A DNA stretch of 64,000 bases. It comes from CAVTWH01 sp963850915 (lineage in GTDB: Bacteria; Actinomycetota; Actinomycetes; Mycobacteriales; Micromonosporaceae). Position 1 is the first letter of the stretch. Every line of letters begins with the position of its first letter. The position numbers and the translations under genes are program-made. The notes below the pieces were generated by a model. The model had not been told where the DNA came from, ran no database searches, and saw only the letters and a program-made list of their open reading frames with translations. This document shows, piece after piece, positions 54,121-62,304 of the stretch. The stretch is taken from assembly GCA_963850915.1 (NCBI GenBank), contig CAWKND010000003.1, positions 62,001-126,000 of the forward strand, given 5' to 3'.

Positions 54121-54471
54121 ATGAGCGTGGCACCCGCGCACTGGAAGGTACGGCCTTACGTGCTGGTCGGCGGGCGTACCCGTACCCGGCAACAGCTGCT
54201 CGTACACACGCTGGTGTCGGTACCCCGGTATGACCCGGTCTTCGCGGCCGGCCTCTTCCCCGAAGCCCGCGCCCTCTACGAGGCGGCCCGGAACACCCAG
54301 TCCGTTGCCGAACTCTCCGCCGGAACCGGCCTGTCGCTCGGCGTGACCCGGGTGGTCCTCGACGACCTGGCCGCCTCCGACCGGCTGGCCGTACACGGCC
54401 ACCTTGACGAGCCGGGTGCCGAATTCGGTCTGCTGGAAAGGATCCGCGATGGCCTCCGCCAGGTCGCCTGA
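54121..54471 (+). CDS. DUF742 protein (CvnC type)
   Basis: A 116-residue helix-turn-helix-like protein of the conservon. The family core is VRPYVLVGGRTRTRQQLLVH in its opening part and VAELSAGTGLSLGVTRVVLD followed by DLAASDRL, a winged-helix-like segment. The N-terminus lacks the long acidic leader of some DUF742 proteins. Seventeen bases after CvnB. Confidence 0.92.
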   Translation: MSVAPAHWKVRPYVLVGGRTRTRQQLLVHTLVSVPRYDPVFAAGLFPEARALYEAARNTQSVAELSAGTGLSLGVTRVVLDDLAASDRLAVHGHLDEPGAEFGLLERIRDGLRQVA

Positions 54472-55141
54472 GCCGACCGCCGGTGCGCGCGCCGCCGCCC
54501 GACCGATGTCCGGTGGGCCGACGTCCGCTGGGCCGACGTCCGCTGGGCCGACGTCGGCGAAGATCGTGGTGGCGGGCGGCTTCGGGGTCGGCAAGACCAC
54601 CTGCGTCGGCGCGATCTCGGAGATCCCGCCGGTGAACACCGAGGCGTGGATGACCGCCGCGAGTGAGCCGGTCGACCACCTGGATCCCGGTATCGACAAG
54701 GCAACCACCACGGTGGCGATGGACTTCGGTCGGCTCACCATCGACCAGGACCTGGTGCTGTACCTGTTCGGTACCCCCGGCCAGGCGCGCTTCTGGCCGA
54801 TGTGGGACGACCTGTCCCGGGGCGCGATCGGTGCGCTGGTGGTGGTGGACACCCGGCAACTGGCCGCCTCGTTCGCCGCCGTCAACTACTTCGAGCTGGA
54901 TTCCCGGCTGCCGTTCGTGGTGGCGGTGAACCTGTTCGACGGCGTACTGCGCCACCCGCTCGACGCCGTCCGCGAGGCACTCGATCTCCGGCCGGAGGTA
55001 CCGCTGATCACCCTGGACGCCCGTGACGGCGCCTCGGTGGCACAGGCGCTGCTCGATGTCGTCGAGCACGCGATGACCAGGGTGTCGCCGGCCGGGCAGA
55101 TCGGCCGGCATCAACCGGCACTCCAACCGCTGGGGAGGTAA
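54449..55141 (+). CDS. Ras-like small GTPase (CvnD type, MglA-like)
   Basis: A 230-residue GTPase. ATG at 54449 overlaps the end of cvnC by 23 bases. After a leader with four GPTSA repeats, it has the P-loop VAGGFGVGKTTCV (residues 41-53), LYLFGTPGQARFWPMWDDL (switch II-like), VVDTRQL and the base-recognition VAVNLFDG in place of NKxD. It should act with the CvnB roadblock protein at the membrane, in the manner of the S. coelicolor conservons. Confidence 0.93.
   Translation: MASARSPEPTAGARAAARPMSGGPTSAGPTSAGPTSAKIVVAGGFGVGKTTCVGAISEIPPVNTEAWMTAASEPVDHLDPGIDKATTTVAMDFGRLTIDQDLVLYLFGTPGQARFWPMWDDLSRGAIGALVVVDTRQLAASFAAVNYFELDSRLPFVVAVNLFDGVLRHPLDAVREALDLRPEVPLITLDARDGASVAQALLDVVEHAMTRVSPAGQIGRHQPALQPLGR
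54515..54560 (+). repeat. 15-bp coding tandem repeats (GPTSA) in the GTPase gene
   Basis: Three near-identical units of GGGCCGACGTCCGCT code for GPTSA. Frame-neutral. Confidence 0.85.
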
Positions 55142-55143
55142 CC

Positions 55144-56376
55144 ATGCGCAGGATTCTCATTGTCGGCGCCGGTCAGTCGGGGCTCCAGCTCGGGCTGATG
55201 CTGCAGGCCGAGGGGTACGCCGTGACGATCATGTCGGCGCGTACCCCGGACGAGATCCGCTCCGGCTGGCCGATGAGTACCCAGGGCATGTTCCATCCGG
55301 CGCTGGAGACCGAGCGGCGCTACGGCCTGAACCTGTGGGACGGTGAAACGCCTGACATCCAAGGGATCCGGCTCGCCCTGTCAGCCCCGCCCGGTACCTT
55401 GGCGATGGCGCTCAACGCCGAGCTGGACCACCCGGGGCAGAGCACCGACCAGCGGCTGAAAATGGCTGCCTGGTTGGAGTTGTTCGAGCAGCGCGGTGGA
55501 ACCGTGCACTACCAAGGGGTGACGACCGAGGACCTGGACGGACTGGCCGCACTCGACCGCTTCGACCTGACCGTTGTCGCGGCCGGCAAGGGCGATCTGG
55601 TGGCCGCCTTCGACCGCGACCCGGCCCGCTCGCCGTACGACAAGCCACAGCGCGGCTTGGCCGTCGCGTACGTGCACGGCCTCGCCCCGGACCCGGCGTA
55701 CCCGCAGCCGAATGTGGGCTTCAACGCGGTACCGGGCCTCGGCGAACTCTTCGTCATCCCCGGACTGACCCTCTCCGGGCGCTGCGACATCCTGTTCTGG
55801 GAGACCATTCCGGGCGGTCCACTCGACGTGATCCGCGACCGGCTGGACCCGGCCGAGCACCTGAAGATCACCCTGGACCTGGCCCGCGAGTACACCCCGT
55901 GGGTCTACGAGCGTTGCCAGAACGTCGAGTTGACCGACGCGAAGGCGACGCTGGCCGGCCGGTACACCCCGACGGTACGGCGGCCGGTGGCGCACCTGCC
56001 GGCCGGCGGACTCGCGTTCGGGATGGCCGACGTGGTGGTGGCCAACGACCCGATCACCGGCCAGGGCAGCAACACCGCGGCCAAGTGCGCCGACGCCTAC
56101 CTGCGGGCGATCCTGGAGCGCGGCGACGCGCCCTTCGACGAGGCGTGGATGACCGCCACCTTCGAGAAGTTCTGGGCGGAGACCGCCGCCGCGGTCACCA
56201 TCTGGACCAACGCGATGCTCCAGCCGCTACCCGAACACGTCCAGATGATCCTCGGCGCGGCGGCCGGTAACCCCACGGTGGCCCGGCGCTTCGCGAACGG
56301 CTTCGCGGACCCGACCGACTTCGAGGACTGGTTCATGACCCCCGAAGCGGCCCAGCGCTACCTCGCCAGCGTCTGA
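55144..56376 (+). CDS. FAD-dependent styrene-monooxygenase-like oxygenase (StyA family)
   Basis: A 410-residue flavoprotein ending the conservon, 2 bases after the GTPase gene. N-terminal Rossmann motif RRILIVGAGQSGLQLGLML; StyA-like segments include TVVAAGKGDLVAAF, SPYDKPQRGLAVAYVHG, FNAVPGLGELFVIPGLTLSG and NDPITGQGSNTAAKCADAYL. Total length and order match styrene monooxygenase StyA and related indole/aryl epoxidases. StyA enzymes need a flavin reductase (StyB), which is not in the window. Its true substrate is unknown. Confidence 0.88.
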   Translation: MRRILIVGAGQSGLQLGLMLQAEGYAVTIMSARTPDEIRSGWPMSTQGMFHPALETERRYGLNLWDGETPDIQGIRLALSAPPGTLAMALNAELDHPGQSTDQRLKMAAWLELFEQRGGTVHYQGVTTEDLDGLAALDRFDLTVVAAGKGDLVAAFDRDPARSPYDKPQRGLAVAYVHGLAPDPAYPQPNVGFNAVPGLGELFVIPGLTLSGRCDILFWETIPGGPLDVIRDRLDPAEHLKITLDLAREYTPWVYERCQNVELTDAKATLAGRYTPTVRRPVAHLPAGGLAFGMADVVVANDPITGQGSNTAAKCADAYLRAILERGDAPFDEAWMTATFEKFWAETAAAVTIWTNAMLQPLPEHVQMILGAAAGNPTVARRFANGFADPTDFEDWFMTPEAAQRYLASV

Positions 56377-56382
56377 CTCCGG

Positions 56383-56416
56383 CAGCGCCGGCCCCGGCAC
56401 TGAGGGGCCGGCGCTG
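56383..56416 (+). terminator. Conservon terminator hairpin
   Basis: CAGCGCCGGCCCC (56383-56395) pairs perfectly with its complement at 56404-56416, loop 8 bases, 7 bases after the oxygenase stop. Confidence 0.8.
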
Positions 56417-56452
56417 GCCACCAGCCGCCCGGTGCGGCAAAATCCAACCCAC

Positions 56453-57330
56453 ATGCCATTCCCCAGGTACCAGCGGTCTGGCTCACCCGGATCGGCCGAG
56501 GACAGCCTCGCCGGGGCTCTCCGTCGGGTGACGTCACTCGGCGCGCAGTTCTTCGTGCCCGGCCGCTCCGTCGCGGCACTGCAAGCCGGCCGGCTCCCCG
56601 ATGCCCCATGGGAATGGACCGCCGACACCGAGATGGCCTGCTCGGTCCTTGCCGGGGTATGGCTGCGCGATCACGGCACCGTCGACCCCGATCGGCTGGC
56701 ACTCGCCTCGCCGAGCGCTGCGTGCCCTACCGGGGGTACGGCGGTGGCGCGGAGGTGATCCTGCCCGAGATCCGGGTCGGCCGGCCGTGGCGGGAGGCTG
56801 CGCCGGCCGCCTTTGCCGGCGAGGGTTCGTGTGGCAATGGCGCCGCGATGCGGGTACCCCCGACTCGGGGCGTACTTCGCCGGCCAGCCCGAGCGCGCCG
56901 ACCTCGGAGGCGATCCGGTCGAGGCCGAGGTCACCCACGCACATCCGGAAGGCATCCTCGGCGCGCTCGTGGTCGCTGTCGCCGCCGGCTTGGCCGGCGC
57001 GGCCCGGCTGATGGACTCCGCCCCGGATCCGTTGGGTGCTCGCTGGATTCCCTGCGCCCCTACCTGGTACCCGGCGCGGTGCAGCGGGGCGGCGACCGGG
57101 CTCGTCAGCGGTGGGCCACTCGGTCGCCGAGGAGCCGCGTACGAGACTGGGCAACGGCGCGCGGGTCACCGCCCAGGACACGGTGCCGTTCACGCTGTGG
57201 GTAGCGGCCACGCACCTCGCCGACTACCCGGCCGCGATCGACCAGCGAGGTGGTCATTGCCGGTGGCGGGACATCGAACGCGCGACGGCGCAGCCGATCC
57301 GTTCATCTCGCCGCGACCCGAACGATGCTG
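56453..57330 (+). pseudogene. ADP-ribosylglycohydrolase family gene, frameshifted
   Basis: Remnant of a DraG-like hydrolase. In sequence across three frames: MPFPRYQRS...PWEWTADTEMACSVLAGVWL (the DraG TDDTxMA region, here TADTEMA, so a metal ligand is lost), RCVPYRGYGGGAEVIL, EGSCGNGAAMR, LGAYFAGQPERADL, EAEVTHAHPEGILGALVVAV, and at the end TVPFTLWVAATHLADYPAAI, after which the GGDTDT-type metal loop is not found. At least four frame changes (near 56730, 56850, 57045 and 57150) plus the missing C-terminus mark a true pseudogene rather than a single error. Confidence 0.8.
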
Positions 57331-57365
57331 CGGCCGATACGCTCGGCTATGGCGCGGTCCGTCGT

Positions 57366-57422
57366 GGTCTTGCGCGTAGGGGGTCCCACGACTGGCTCGA
57401 TAGGCCCGCTACGCGCAAGACC
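57366..57422. repeat. Inverted repeat between two pseudogenes
   Basis: GGTCTTGCGCGTAG (57366-57379) pairs perfectly with CTACGCGCAAGACC (57409-57422), 29-base loop. It follows the decayed glycohydrolase gene. It is reminiscent of the hairpin at 49514 (GTCTTCGCGATCA versus GTCTTGCGCGTAG). Confidence 0.75.
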
Positions 57423-57462
57423 CTTGGCCACCGCCATAAGCGACGTGGGTTAGGTTGGCGGC

Positions 57463-58055
57463 GTGCTGGAGCAGCTGCGGTTGATCGAGCGGGTACGCGC
57501 GCTGTGCCGGGACGATCCCCGCCTGGATGCCGCGCTCACCTACGGCTCGTTCGCCCAGGGCGTCGGGGATCGGTGGAGCGACATCGAATTCTGGCTCTTC
57601 GTCAACCAGGAGCGCGGCGCCGACCTCGACCCGGTCGCCTGGTGCGGCAACGTCGATGAGCTGAATCTGTTGGTACCCAACGAGTTCGGCGCCCACGTCG
57701 CGTTCTTCCCGGGCCTGCTGCGGGGCGAGTTCCACTTCGCCTCCAGCACCGACATCGCAGCCGTCCGGGACTGGCCGGCGCGCGGTGCCCCGGTTGCCAC
57801 CATGGTGATCCTCGACCGTACCGGCGAACTGACCACCGCACTGGAGTCGCTCCCCGAGTACCCGCCGGTACCCGGACAGCCCGCCGAGATCGAGGCGCTG
57901 TGCGGGCGGCCACGCCGGCGGCGCTGCGGCTCGCACTGCGCAACGCCTGGGCGGTCGGCCGGGTGTACTGGCTGGAACTCGGTGCACGCCACCACTTCCC
58001 GACACCCACCGCACTCTTCGCCGAACTCGACTCCACCTTCGGTACCGGCCGCTGA
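57463..58055 (+). pseudogene. Lincosamide-nucleotidyltransferase-like gene, one frameshift
   Basis: Resembles LinB/Lnu(F)-type nucleotidyltransferases: LEQLRLIERVRALCRDDPRL, then DAALTYGSFAQGVGDRWSDI, EFWLF (the GS-x-SDIE motif), NEFGAHVAFFPGLLRGEFHF and VILDRTGELTTALESLPEYP. After EIEALC (near 57905) the frame shifts; the other frame gives ALRLALRNAWAVGRVYWLEL and stops at 58055, still shorter than full enzymes. GTG start at 57463. Whether it ever modified lincosamides is unknown. Confidence 0.72.
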
Positions 58056-58108
58056 AACCGCGCCGCCCGCCCCGTCCGCGCCAGAGGCCGCCAGGTACCT
58101 TGAGGGGC

Positions 58109-58570
58109 ATGGGCGAAGACCTGTACTGGCAACGGATCGCAGCAGCCAAGGCTCAGGCGGGCGGCGACTTCGCTGGGCAGGTTGAGTTGCTGCTGGCGCA
58201 GCCCGATCCGGAGTTCGCGGGCTGGTTTGCCGACCGCACCAGGGAACTGGCCACCGCGGAGCTGTGGGATGCGGCGAGCCTGCTGCAGGGCTGGCTCGGC
58301 GAGCCGGGCTTCGCGGCGGTACGCGCCTGGCTGGTCAGCCACGGCGAGTCGGCGTACGCCAACGCTCGTACCGACCCGGACAGCCTCGCCGACCTGTACC
58401 CGCAGCGCCCGGAGCTCGACTCGCCGGCGCTGCTGCGCCTACGCGAACTCGCCGCCCCGGCAGCCGCCAATGACCTGCCCGGCGAGTGGACCAACATCAA
58501 TGACGACCGCGCCGTGAAGGCCCGCTTCCCGCGCCTGGCCGGCCTGGTCGACGCCCGCCGCTGCCGCTGA
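58109..58570 (+). CDS. DUF4240 domain protein
   Basis: A 153-residue protein starting MGEDLYWQRIAAAKAQAGGD. The DUF4240 pattern is present: ELATAELWDAASLLQGWLGE, FAAVRAWLVSHGESAYANAR and TDPDSLADLYPQRPELDSPA. Function unknown; members are cytosolic. ATG at 58109 preferred over 58100 because the conserved domain starts there. Confidence 0.75.
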   Translation: MGEDLYWQRIAAAKAQAGGDFAGQVELLLAQPDPEFAGWFADRTRELATAELWDAASLLQGWLGEPGFAAVRAWLVSHGESAYANARTDPDSLADLYPQRPELDSPALLRLRELAAPAAANDLPGEWTNINDDRAVKARFPRLAGLVDARRCR

Positions 58571-58593
58571 TCCGCGACTCAGGCGCGAAAGTA

Positions 58594-58641
58594 CAGCGGC
58601 TCAGCGGCACAGCGGCACAGCGGCACAGCGGCACAGCGGCA
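58594..58641. repeat. 8-bp tandem repeat CAGCGGCA, 6 copies
   Basis: Five perfect units plus a first unit CAGCGGCT, between the convergent DUF4240 and YdeI-like genes. A simple-sequence array; no coding role. Confidence 0.9.
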
Positions 58642-58685
58642 CAGACGAAAGCACGGCGGCACAACAAAGGAAGGCAACAGAGCAG

Positions 58686-59267
58686 CTAGGGGTGGAGCTG
58701 CTCACCACGGGCGAGCATCTCGACGAACTTGGCGATCCGGGCCGCCCGGGTGGCGGGGCGTTTGGCGTCCTGCACGCGGTACAGGATTGCATATCGGTTC
58801 TGACTGTTCAGCGTCGCGAAAAACGTTGCGGCGGCGGGGTTCGCGTCGAGTGCTTCGCGCAGATCCGTTGGTACCGTGGCGGTCTTCGATCCGTCGTAGG
58901 CGGCTTCCCAGCGCCCGTCGGCCTTGGCCGCGTCGACCTCGCGCAGCCCCGCGGCCCGCATCCGGCCGGCGGCGATCAGCGCCTCGATCCGGTCCCGGTT
59001 GATTTTCGACCAGCGGCTGCGCGCCGTACGCGGCGTGAACCGTTGCTGCCAATAGGATTCGTCGTCGGCACGCTTCTGCCCGTCGATCCAGCCGAAGCAC
59101 AGCGCGACGTCGAGGGCGTCGGAGTAGTTGACACTGGGGGCCGGGTTGCCGGACTTGGCCATCCGCAGCCAAACTCCGGGAGCCGTCGCGTGCTGACCGA
59201 CCAGCCACGCTTCCCACGACCCGGCAGTGTCGAATGTCAGGACGGGTAGCGCATCGACGGCAGCCAT
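58686..59267 (-). CDS. YdeI/OmpD-associated family protein
   Basis: A 193-residue cytosolic protein of the YdeI family. Landmarks: FDTAGSWEAWLVGQHATAPG, VWLRMAKSG, VNYSDALDVALCFGWIDGQK, RFTPRTARSRWSKINRDRIE, and the C-terminal EALDANPAAATFFATLNSQN and KRPATRAARIAKFVEML (OmdA-like). Start ATG at 59267. Function not established beyond the family name. Confidence 0.87.
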   Translation of the reverse strand: MAAVDALPVLTFDTAGSWEAWLVGQHATAPGVWLRMAKSGNPAPSVNYSDALDVALCFGWIDGQKRADDESYWQQRFTPRTARSRWSKINRDRIEALIAAGRMRAAGLREVDAAKADGRWEAAYDGSKTATVPTDLREALDANPAAATFFATLNSQNRYAILYRVQDAKRPATRAARIAKFVEMLARGEQLHP

Positions 59268-59340
59268 CCGGTTATCACAACACATTTGCCGATTGACTGC
59301 GGCCCGGCGAGGGAAGAGGGTTTCGGTGGGAGGAAGCCAG

Positions 59341-59946
59341 ATGAAGAAGTCTGCCCGGTCGACCCAGAGCGGATCGTTGGTGGCGGTCGGTTCACCGGCC
59401 ATCGGCACCGTGCTGGTCGCCGCGTTCGGCACGCTCGAGGACGCCCGGGCGGCGGCGGTCGGGCTCAGCGACGTCGAGATCGTGGGTACCGACCTCGCCC
59501 CCGCACCGCTCGTGCTGCGCTCCACGGCGCGCCGCTGCGCCTCCGGGCTACTGCTCGGGCTGGCGGCCGGCCTGCTCGTGGGTGGTGCGCTCGCACTGCT
59601 CAATGTCGCCGGTACCCCCGTGGCACCGCTGCTCGGCGGCTGCCTGCTGGTGGGGGTACTCGCCGGGTTGGCAACCGCGCTGCGACCGGCCGTGACGCCA
59701 CTGGGCGCGGGCAGCGTACTGGCCGGCCGGTACGAGCTGCGGGCCCCGGCTGTCGCTGCCGGCGCGCTCCGCGACCGGCTGCGTACCGGCGACCCGGCTG
59801 GCCTGACCGCACTCGGTACTCTCCCCACCCGCGCACCGCTTGCCCCGGCTCCGCTCGGCGCCCTCGGACGCGGCGTCCGTACCGCCGACGAAGCCCTCGG
59901 CCTCACCCCGCTCAGCGAAAGCCGAGTCACAGTCGAAGTCGAATGA
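59341..59946 (+). CDS. Hypothetical membrane protein with glycine-rich spans
   Basis: A 201-residue protein; ATG at 59341 after GGGAGGAAG. Residues about 20-50 form a small soluble part (IGTVLVAAFGTLEDARAAAV, DVEIVGTDLA) that looks like a general-stress-type DUF1269 beta-alpha unit. Two spans follow: CASGLLLGLAAGLLVGGALA and LLGGCLLVGVLAGLATALRP. A Pro/Ala-rich tail ends it. Function unknown. Confidence 0.65.
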   Translation: MKKSARSTQSGSLVAVGSPAIGTVLVAAFGTLEDARAAAVGLSDVEIVGTDLAPAPLVLRSTARRCASGLLLGLAAGLLVGGALALLNVAGTPVAPLLGGCLLVGVLAGLATALRPAVTPLGAGSVLAGRYELRAPAVAAGALRDRLRTGDPAGLTALGTLPTRAPLAPAPLGALGRGVRTADEALGLTPLSESRVTVEVE

Positions 59947-60119
59947 CCACTGTGGGTAGTTGGCGTGCCAAGACACTATCGTTTATCGCCGCATTCCGGA
60001 CACTAGATTTGACTCCCCCCGGTTCACTCTCGGTACGGTCGCTGTCGGCCCAACCGGCTGGACCGCGCGTGCGCGGCAGCCACCCCCGAGCGGGCCGATA
60101 GTCGACGAAGGGTTCCCCC

Positions 60120-60716
60120 GTGACGGGCAAGCACCGTGATGCCGGATTCGCCGAACGCTTCCCGCGCCTCTCCGCACGCCTCGTCCCCCTCGGGACCGCC
60201 CTCGGCGCCGCGCTGATCATCCTGATCGCCGCGCTCTCCATCTGGGGCATGCCCGGTGGCGACAGCGGCCCGCCGGCCAGCGCCGCCGACCGCACCAGCG
60301 TCGACCGCGGCTCCCGGGACGACACCCGCGCCACCGCCACAACCAGCCCGACCGCTGTCCAGAGCGCGAGCCCGACGGCCTCGCCGTCCGCCAAGCCGAC
60401 GCCGAAGCCGAGCACCACCACCCCCAAGGTGACCAGCTCCGGTACCTGCCAGGCGTCGTACTACGGCGACGGCAGCCACACCGCCGACGGCGAGAAGTTC
60501 GACCCGACCGCGCTCACCGCCGCGCACAAGACCCTGCCCTTCAACACTCAGGTACGGGTCACCAACACCAAGAACGGAAAGTCGGTCGTGGTACGCATCA
60601 ACGACCGCGGCCCGTTCGTCAGCGGGCGCTGCCTCGACCTCACCACCGCCGCCTTCCAGCAGATCGCCAGCCTCTCCAGCGGCGTGGCCACCGTCCGCTA
60701 CGAGGTCCTGAAGTAG
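60120..60716 (+). CDS. RlpA-like double-psi beta-barrel protein, membrane-anchored
   Basis: A 198-residue protein with GTG start. One N-terminal span (LGTALGAALIILIAALSIWG), a Ser/Thr/Pro linker, then a DPBB/RlpA domain from GTCQASYYGDGSHTADGEKF through LTAAHKTLPFNTQVRVTN, VVVRINDRGPFVSGRCLDLT to AFQQIA. RlpA proteins cleave denuded peptidoglycan; the conserved Asp in NDRGPF and His in TAAHKTLPF are present. Acts outside the membrane on the cell wall. Confidence 0.88.
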   Translation: MTGKHRDAGFAERFPRLSARLVPLGTALGAALIILIAALSIWGMPGGDSGPPASAADRTSVDRGSRDDTRATATTSPTAVQSASPTASPSAKPTPKPSTTTPKVTSSGTCQASYYGDGSHTADGEKFDPTALTAAHKTLPFNTQVRVTNTKNGKSVVVRINDRGPFVSGRCLDLTTAAFQQIASLSSGVATVRYEVLK

Positions 60717-60857
60717 TCGCCTTCGCGGGCGAGCAGGGGGCATCCGCGGGGCAAGTTGTGCAGTTCGCGCTGAGCTGACCGGGCGGGGGGTGTGCCACCT
60801 GCACACATCGGGCATGCTGTGCGCGTAGCCATCAACCCGCCGGGCCGCCGCCGCCCG

Positions 60858-61943
60858 ATGACTTCGGAGACCCGTGCCGGCCTCGGCGCGGCTGTCGTGC
60901 TGCTCGTCGTGGTGGCTGTCGTGGAGATCGCCGACGGCAAGTACCCGCACTTCATCGGCTTGTTGTCCGCCGCGCCATTCCTCGCCGCGCTGGTCGCGCC
61001 GTGGCGGGCGGTACTCGTGGTGGGCGCGGTGGCCACCGCGATGGGCCTGGTTTTCGGCGTAATGCCCAACGGGCTGAGCACCGCCAGCTCGATCAACATC
61101 GCCGGCGTGGTGATCGCCAGCGGCATCGCGGTCGTGGTCAGCAGCACCCGTACCCGCCAGGCAACCCAGCTCGCCGAGCTCTCCAAGCTGGCCAACGTGG
61201 CGCAGGCGGCAGTACTCCGCCCGCTCGGTGACTCGGTCGGCCCGCACGCCATCGCCGCCCGGTACGTCTCCGCGAGCGCGGCGGCCGACATCGGCGGGGA
61301 CCTGTACGAGGTTCTGGACACGCCGTACGGGGTCCGCATGATCATCGGGGACGTACGCGGCAAGGGACTCGACGCCGTCCGCCTCGCCAGTGCTGTGCTC
61401 GGCTCGTACCGTCACGTGGTCTACGAACGCTCCGACCTGCGCGCCATTACCGCGGACCTGGACCGGGCCATCTCCCGCTCGGTCGGCGACGAGGACTTCG
61501 TCACCGCCGCGCTGCTCGAGGAGCGCGGCGGCACGCTGACCATCGTCAACTGCGGGCACCCCGCTCCGCTGCTGCTGCGCCGCGGCCAGGTCATCTCGCT
61601 GGACCCGCCGGCCAGCGCCCCGCCGCTGGGCTTCATGCCGGTCGCCAAGCCCCGGGTGGAGCGGCTGGAGCCGGGCGACCGGCTGCTGCTCTACACGGAC
61701 GGGCTGGCCGAGGCGCGACGCAACGGCGAGTTCTTCCCGATCGGCGCGCGGGCCTGGGGGCTGCTCGGCCACGGTACGGTCGGCGACGGCCTGGCCTCGC
61801 TGGAGAGCGCGCTGAAGGAGTGGGTCGACGGTCCGCTGGACGACGACATCGCGCTGGTCCTGATGGAGTACGCCGGGGTACAGAGCGGCGAGCTGGCCGA
61901 CGGTGCGAGCTGGGAGCTGGGCGAGTCGCCGACCGCCCGATGA
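60858..61943 (+). CDS. PP2C/SpoIIE-type serine phosphatase with membrane N-terminus
   Basis: About 361 residues from ATG 60858 (GTG 60819 possible). The first 100 residues contain several spans (LGAAVVLLVVVAVVEIADG, LVVGAVATAMGLVFGVMP, INIAGVVIASGIAVVVSSTR). The SpoIIE domain follows: SAAADIGGDLYEVLDTPYG, IIGDVRGKGLDAVRLAS, VNCGHPAPLLLRRGQV, LLLYTDGLAEAR, PLDDDIALVLME, with the metal-binding Asp residues. No PAS, GAF or kinase domain is fused. Likely controls an anti-sigma-factor antagonist pathway; partners are not in the window. Confidence 0.9.
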   Translation: MTSETRAGLGAAVVLLVVVAVVEIADGKYPHFIGLLSAAPFLAALVAPWRAVLVVGAVATAMGLVFGVMPNGLSTASSINIAGVVIASGIAVVVSSTRTRQATQLAELSKLANVAQAAVLRPLGDSVGPHAIAARYVSASAAADIGGDLYEVLDTPYGVRMIIGDVRGKGLDAVRLASAVLGSYRHVVYERSDLRAITADLDRAISRSVGDEDFVTAALLEERGGTLTIVNCGHPAPLLLRRGQVISLDPPASAPPLGFMPVAKPRVERLEPGDRLLLYTDGLAEARRNGEFFPIGARAWGLLGHGTVGDGLASLESALKEWVDGPLDDDIALVLMEYAGVQSGELADGASWELGESPTAR

Positions 61944-62304
61944 CGGCGGGAGTCAGCGGAGCGGGCGACCCCGGCGGGGCAGATACCAGGTCGCCGGGTG
62001 CCGGTGCCGGCCCAGGTACCCGCGCGGCTGGTCCGGGTCGCCGGCCCGGAGCGGGAACAGCGTGGTGATGAGGTTAATCATGCATTCCGCCAGGGATGGG
62101 TGGGTTTTCCCGAACAACGAAGAGGCGCCCGGCCAGTAACGCTGTGCCCGAATTACCGCTGCCAATCACTGCGACAGGCGGCTTGCCGGCCCTACTTGCG
62201 GGTAATAAACTGGTGTTACTCGTCAGTAACCCGCTCGTCAGTAACAGCAACCGTGCCGGCCGGTACCCCAGGTTCGGCGGCGACCCCCGGGGGAGATCAA
62301 CCGC
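61944..62304. other. Intergenic region before the FadE5-type gene
   Basis: No convincing gene. A 70-codon reading frame on the minus strand (61953-62165) has basic/Pro-rich composition without family features. The right half is AT-richer and holds a cluster of TACTyG...GTAA motifs (62193-62244), probably the regulatory region of the acyl-CoA dehydrogenase gene. Confidence 0.5.
62193..62245. promoter_or_regulatory. Cluster of operator-like motifs before the FadE5-type gene
   Basis: Three related sites: TACTTGCGGGTAA (62193-62205), the palindrome GTTACTCGTCAGTAAC (62215-62230) and GCTCGTCAGTAAC (62233-62245). The second has 6-bp arms around a 4-base spacer. A very similar TACTCGCCCGTAA lies between the TetR and SCP2 genes (11381-11393). 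Confidence 0.55.

Noticed and set aside
56453..58055. Insertion-sequence remnant or prophage edge around the two decayed genes
   Set aside because: The inverted repeat at 57366-57422 has no transposase-like sequence inside or beside it and no visible target duplication.
59947..60119. Possible c-di-AMP (ydaO-type) riboswitch before the RlpA-like gene, where such switches are known in actinobacteria
   Set aside because: The conserved segments of that riboswitch could not be found; the region only shows a short GC-rich hairpin potential.
61953..62165. A 70-codon gene on the minus strand after the SpoIIE-type phosphatase gene
   Set aside because: No ribosome binding site or family features; it overlaps the AT-richer regulatory stretch before the FadE5-type gene.
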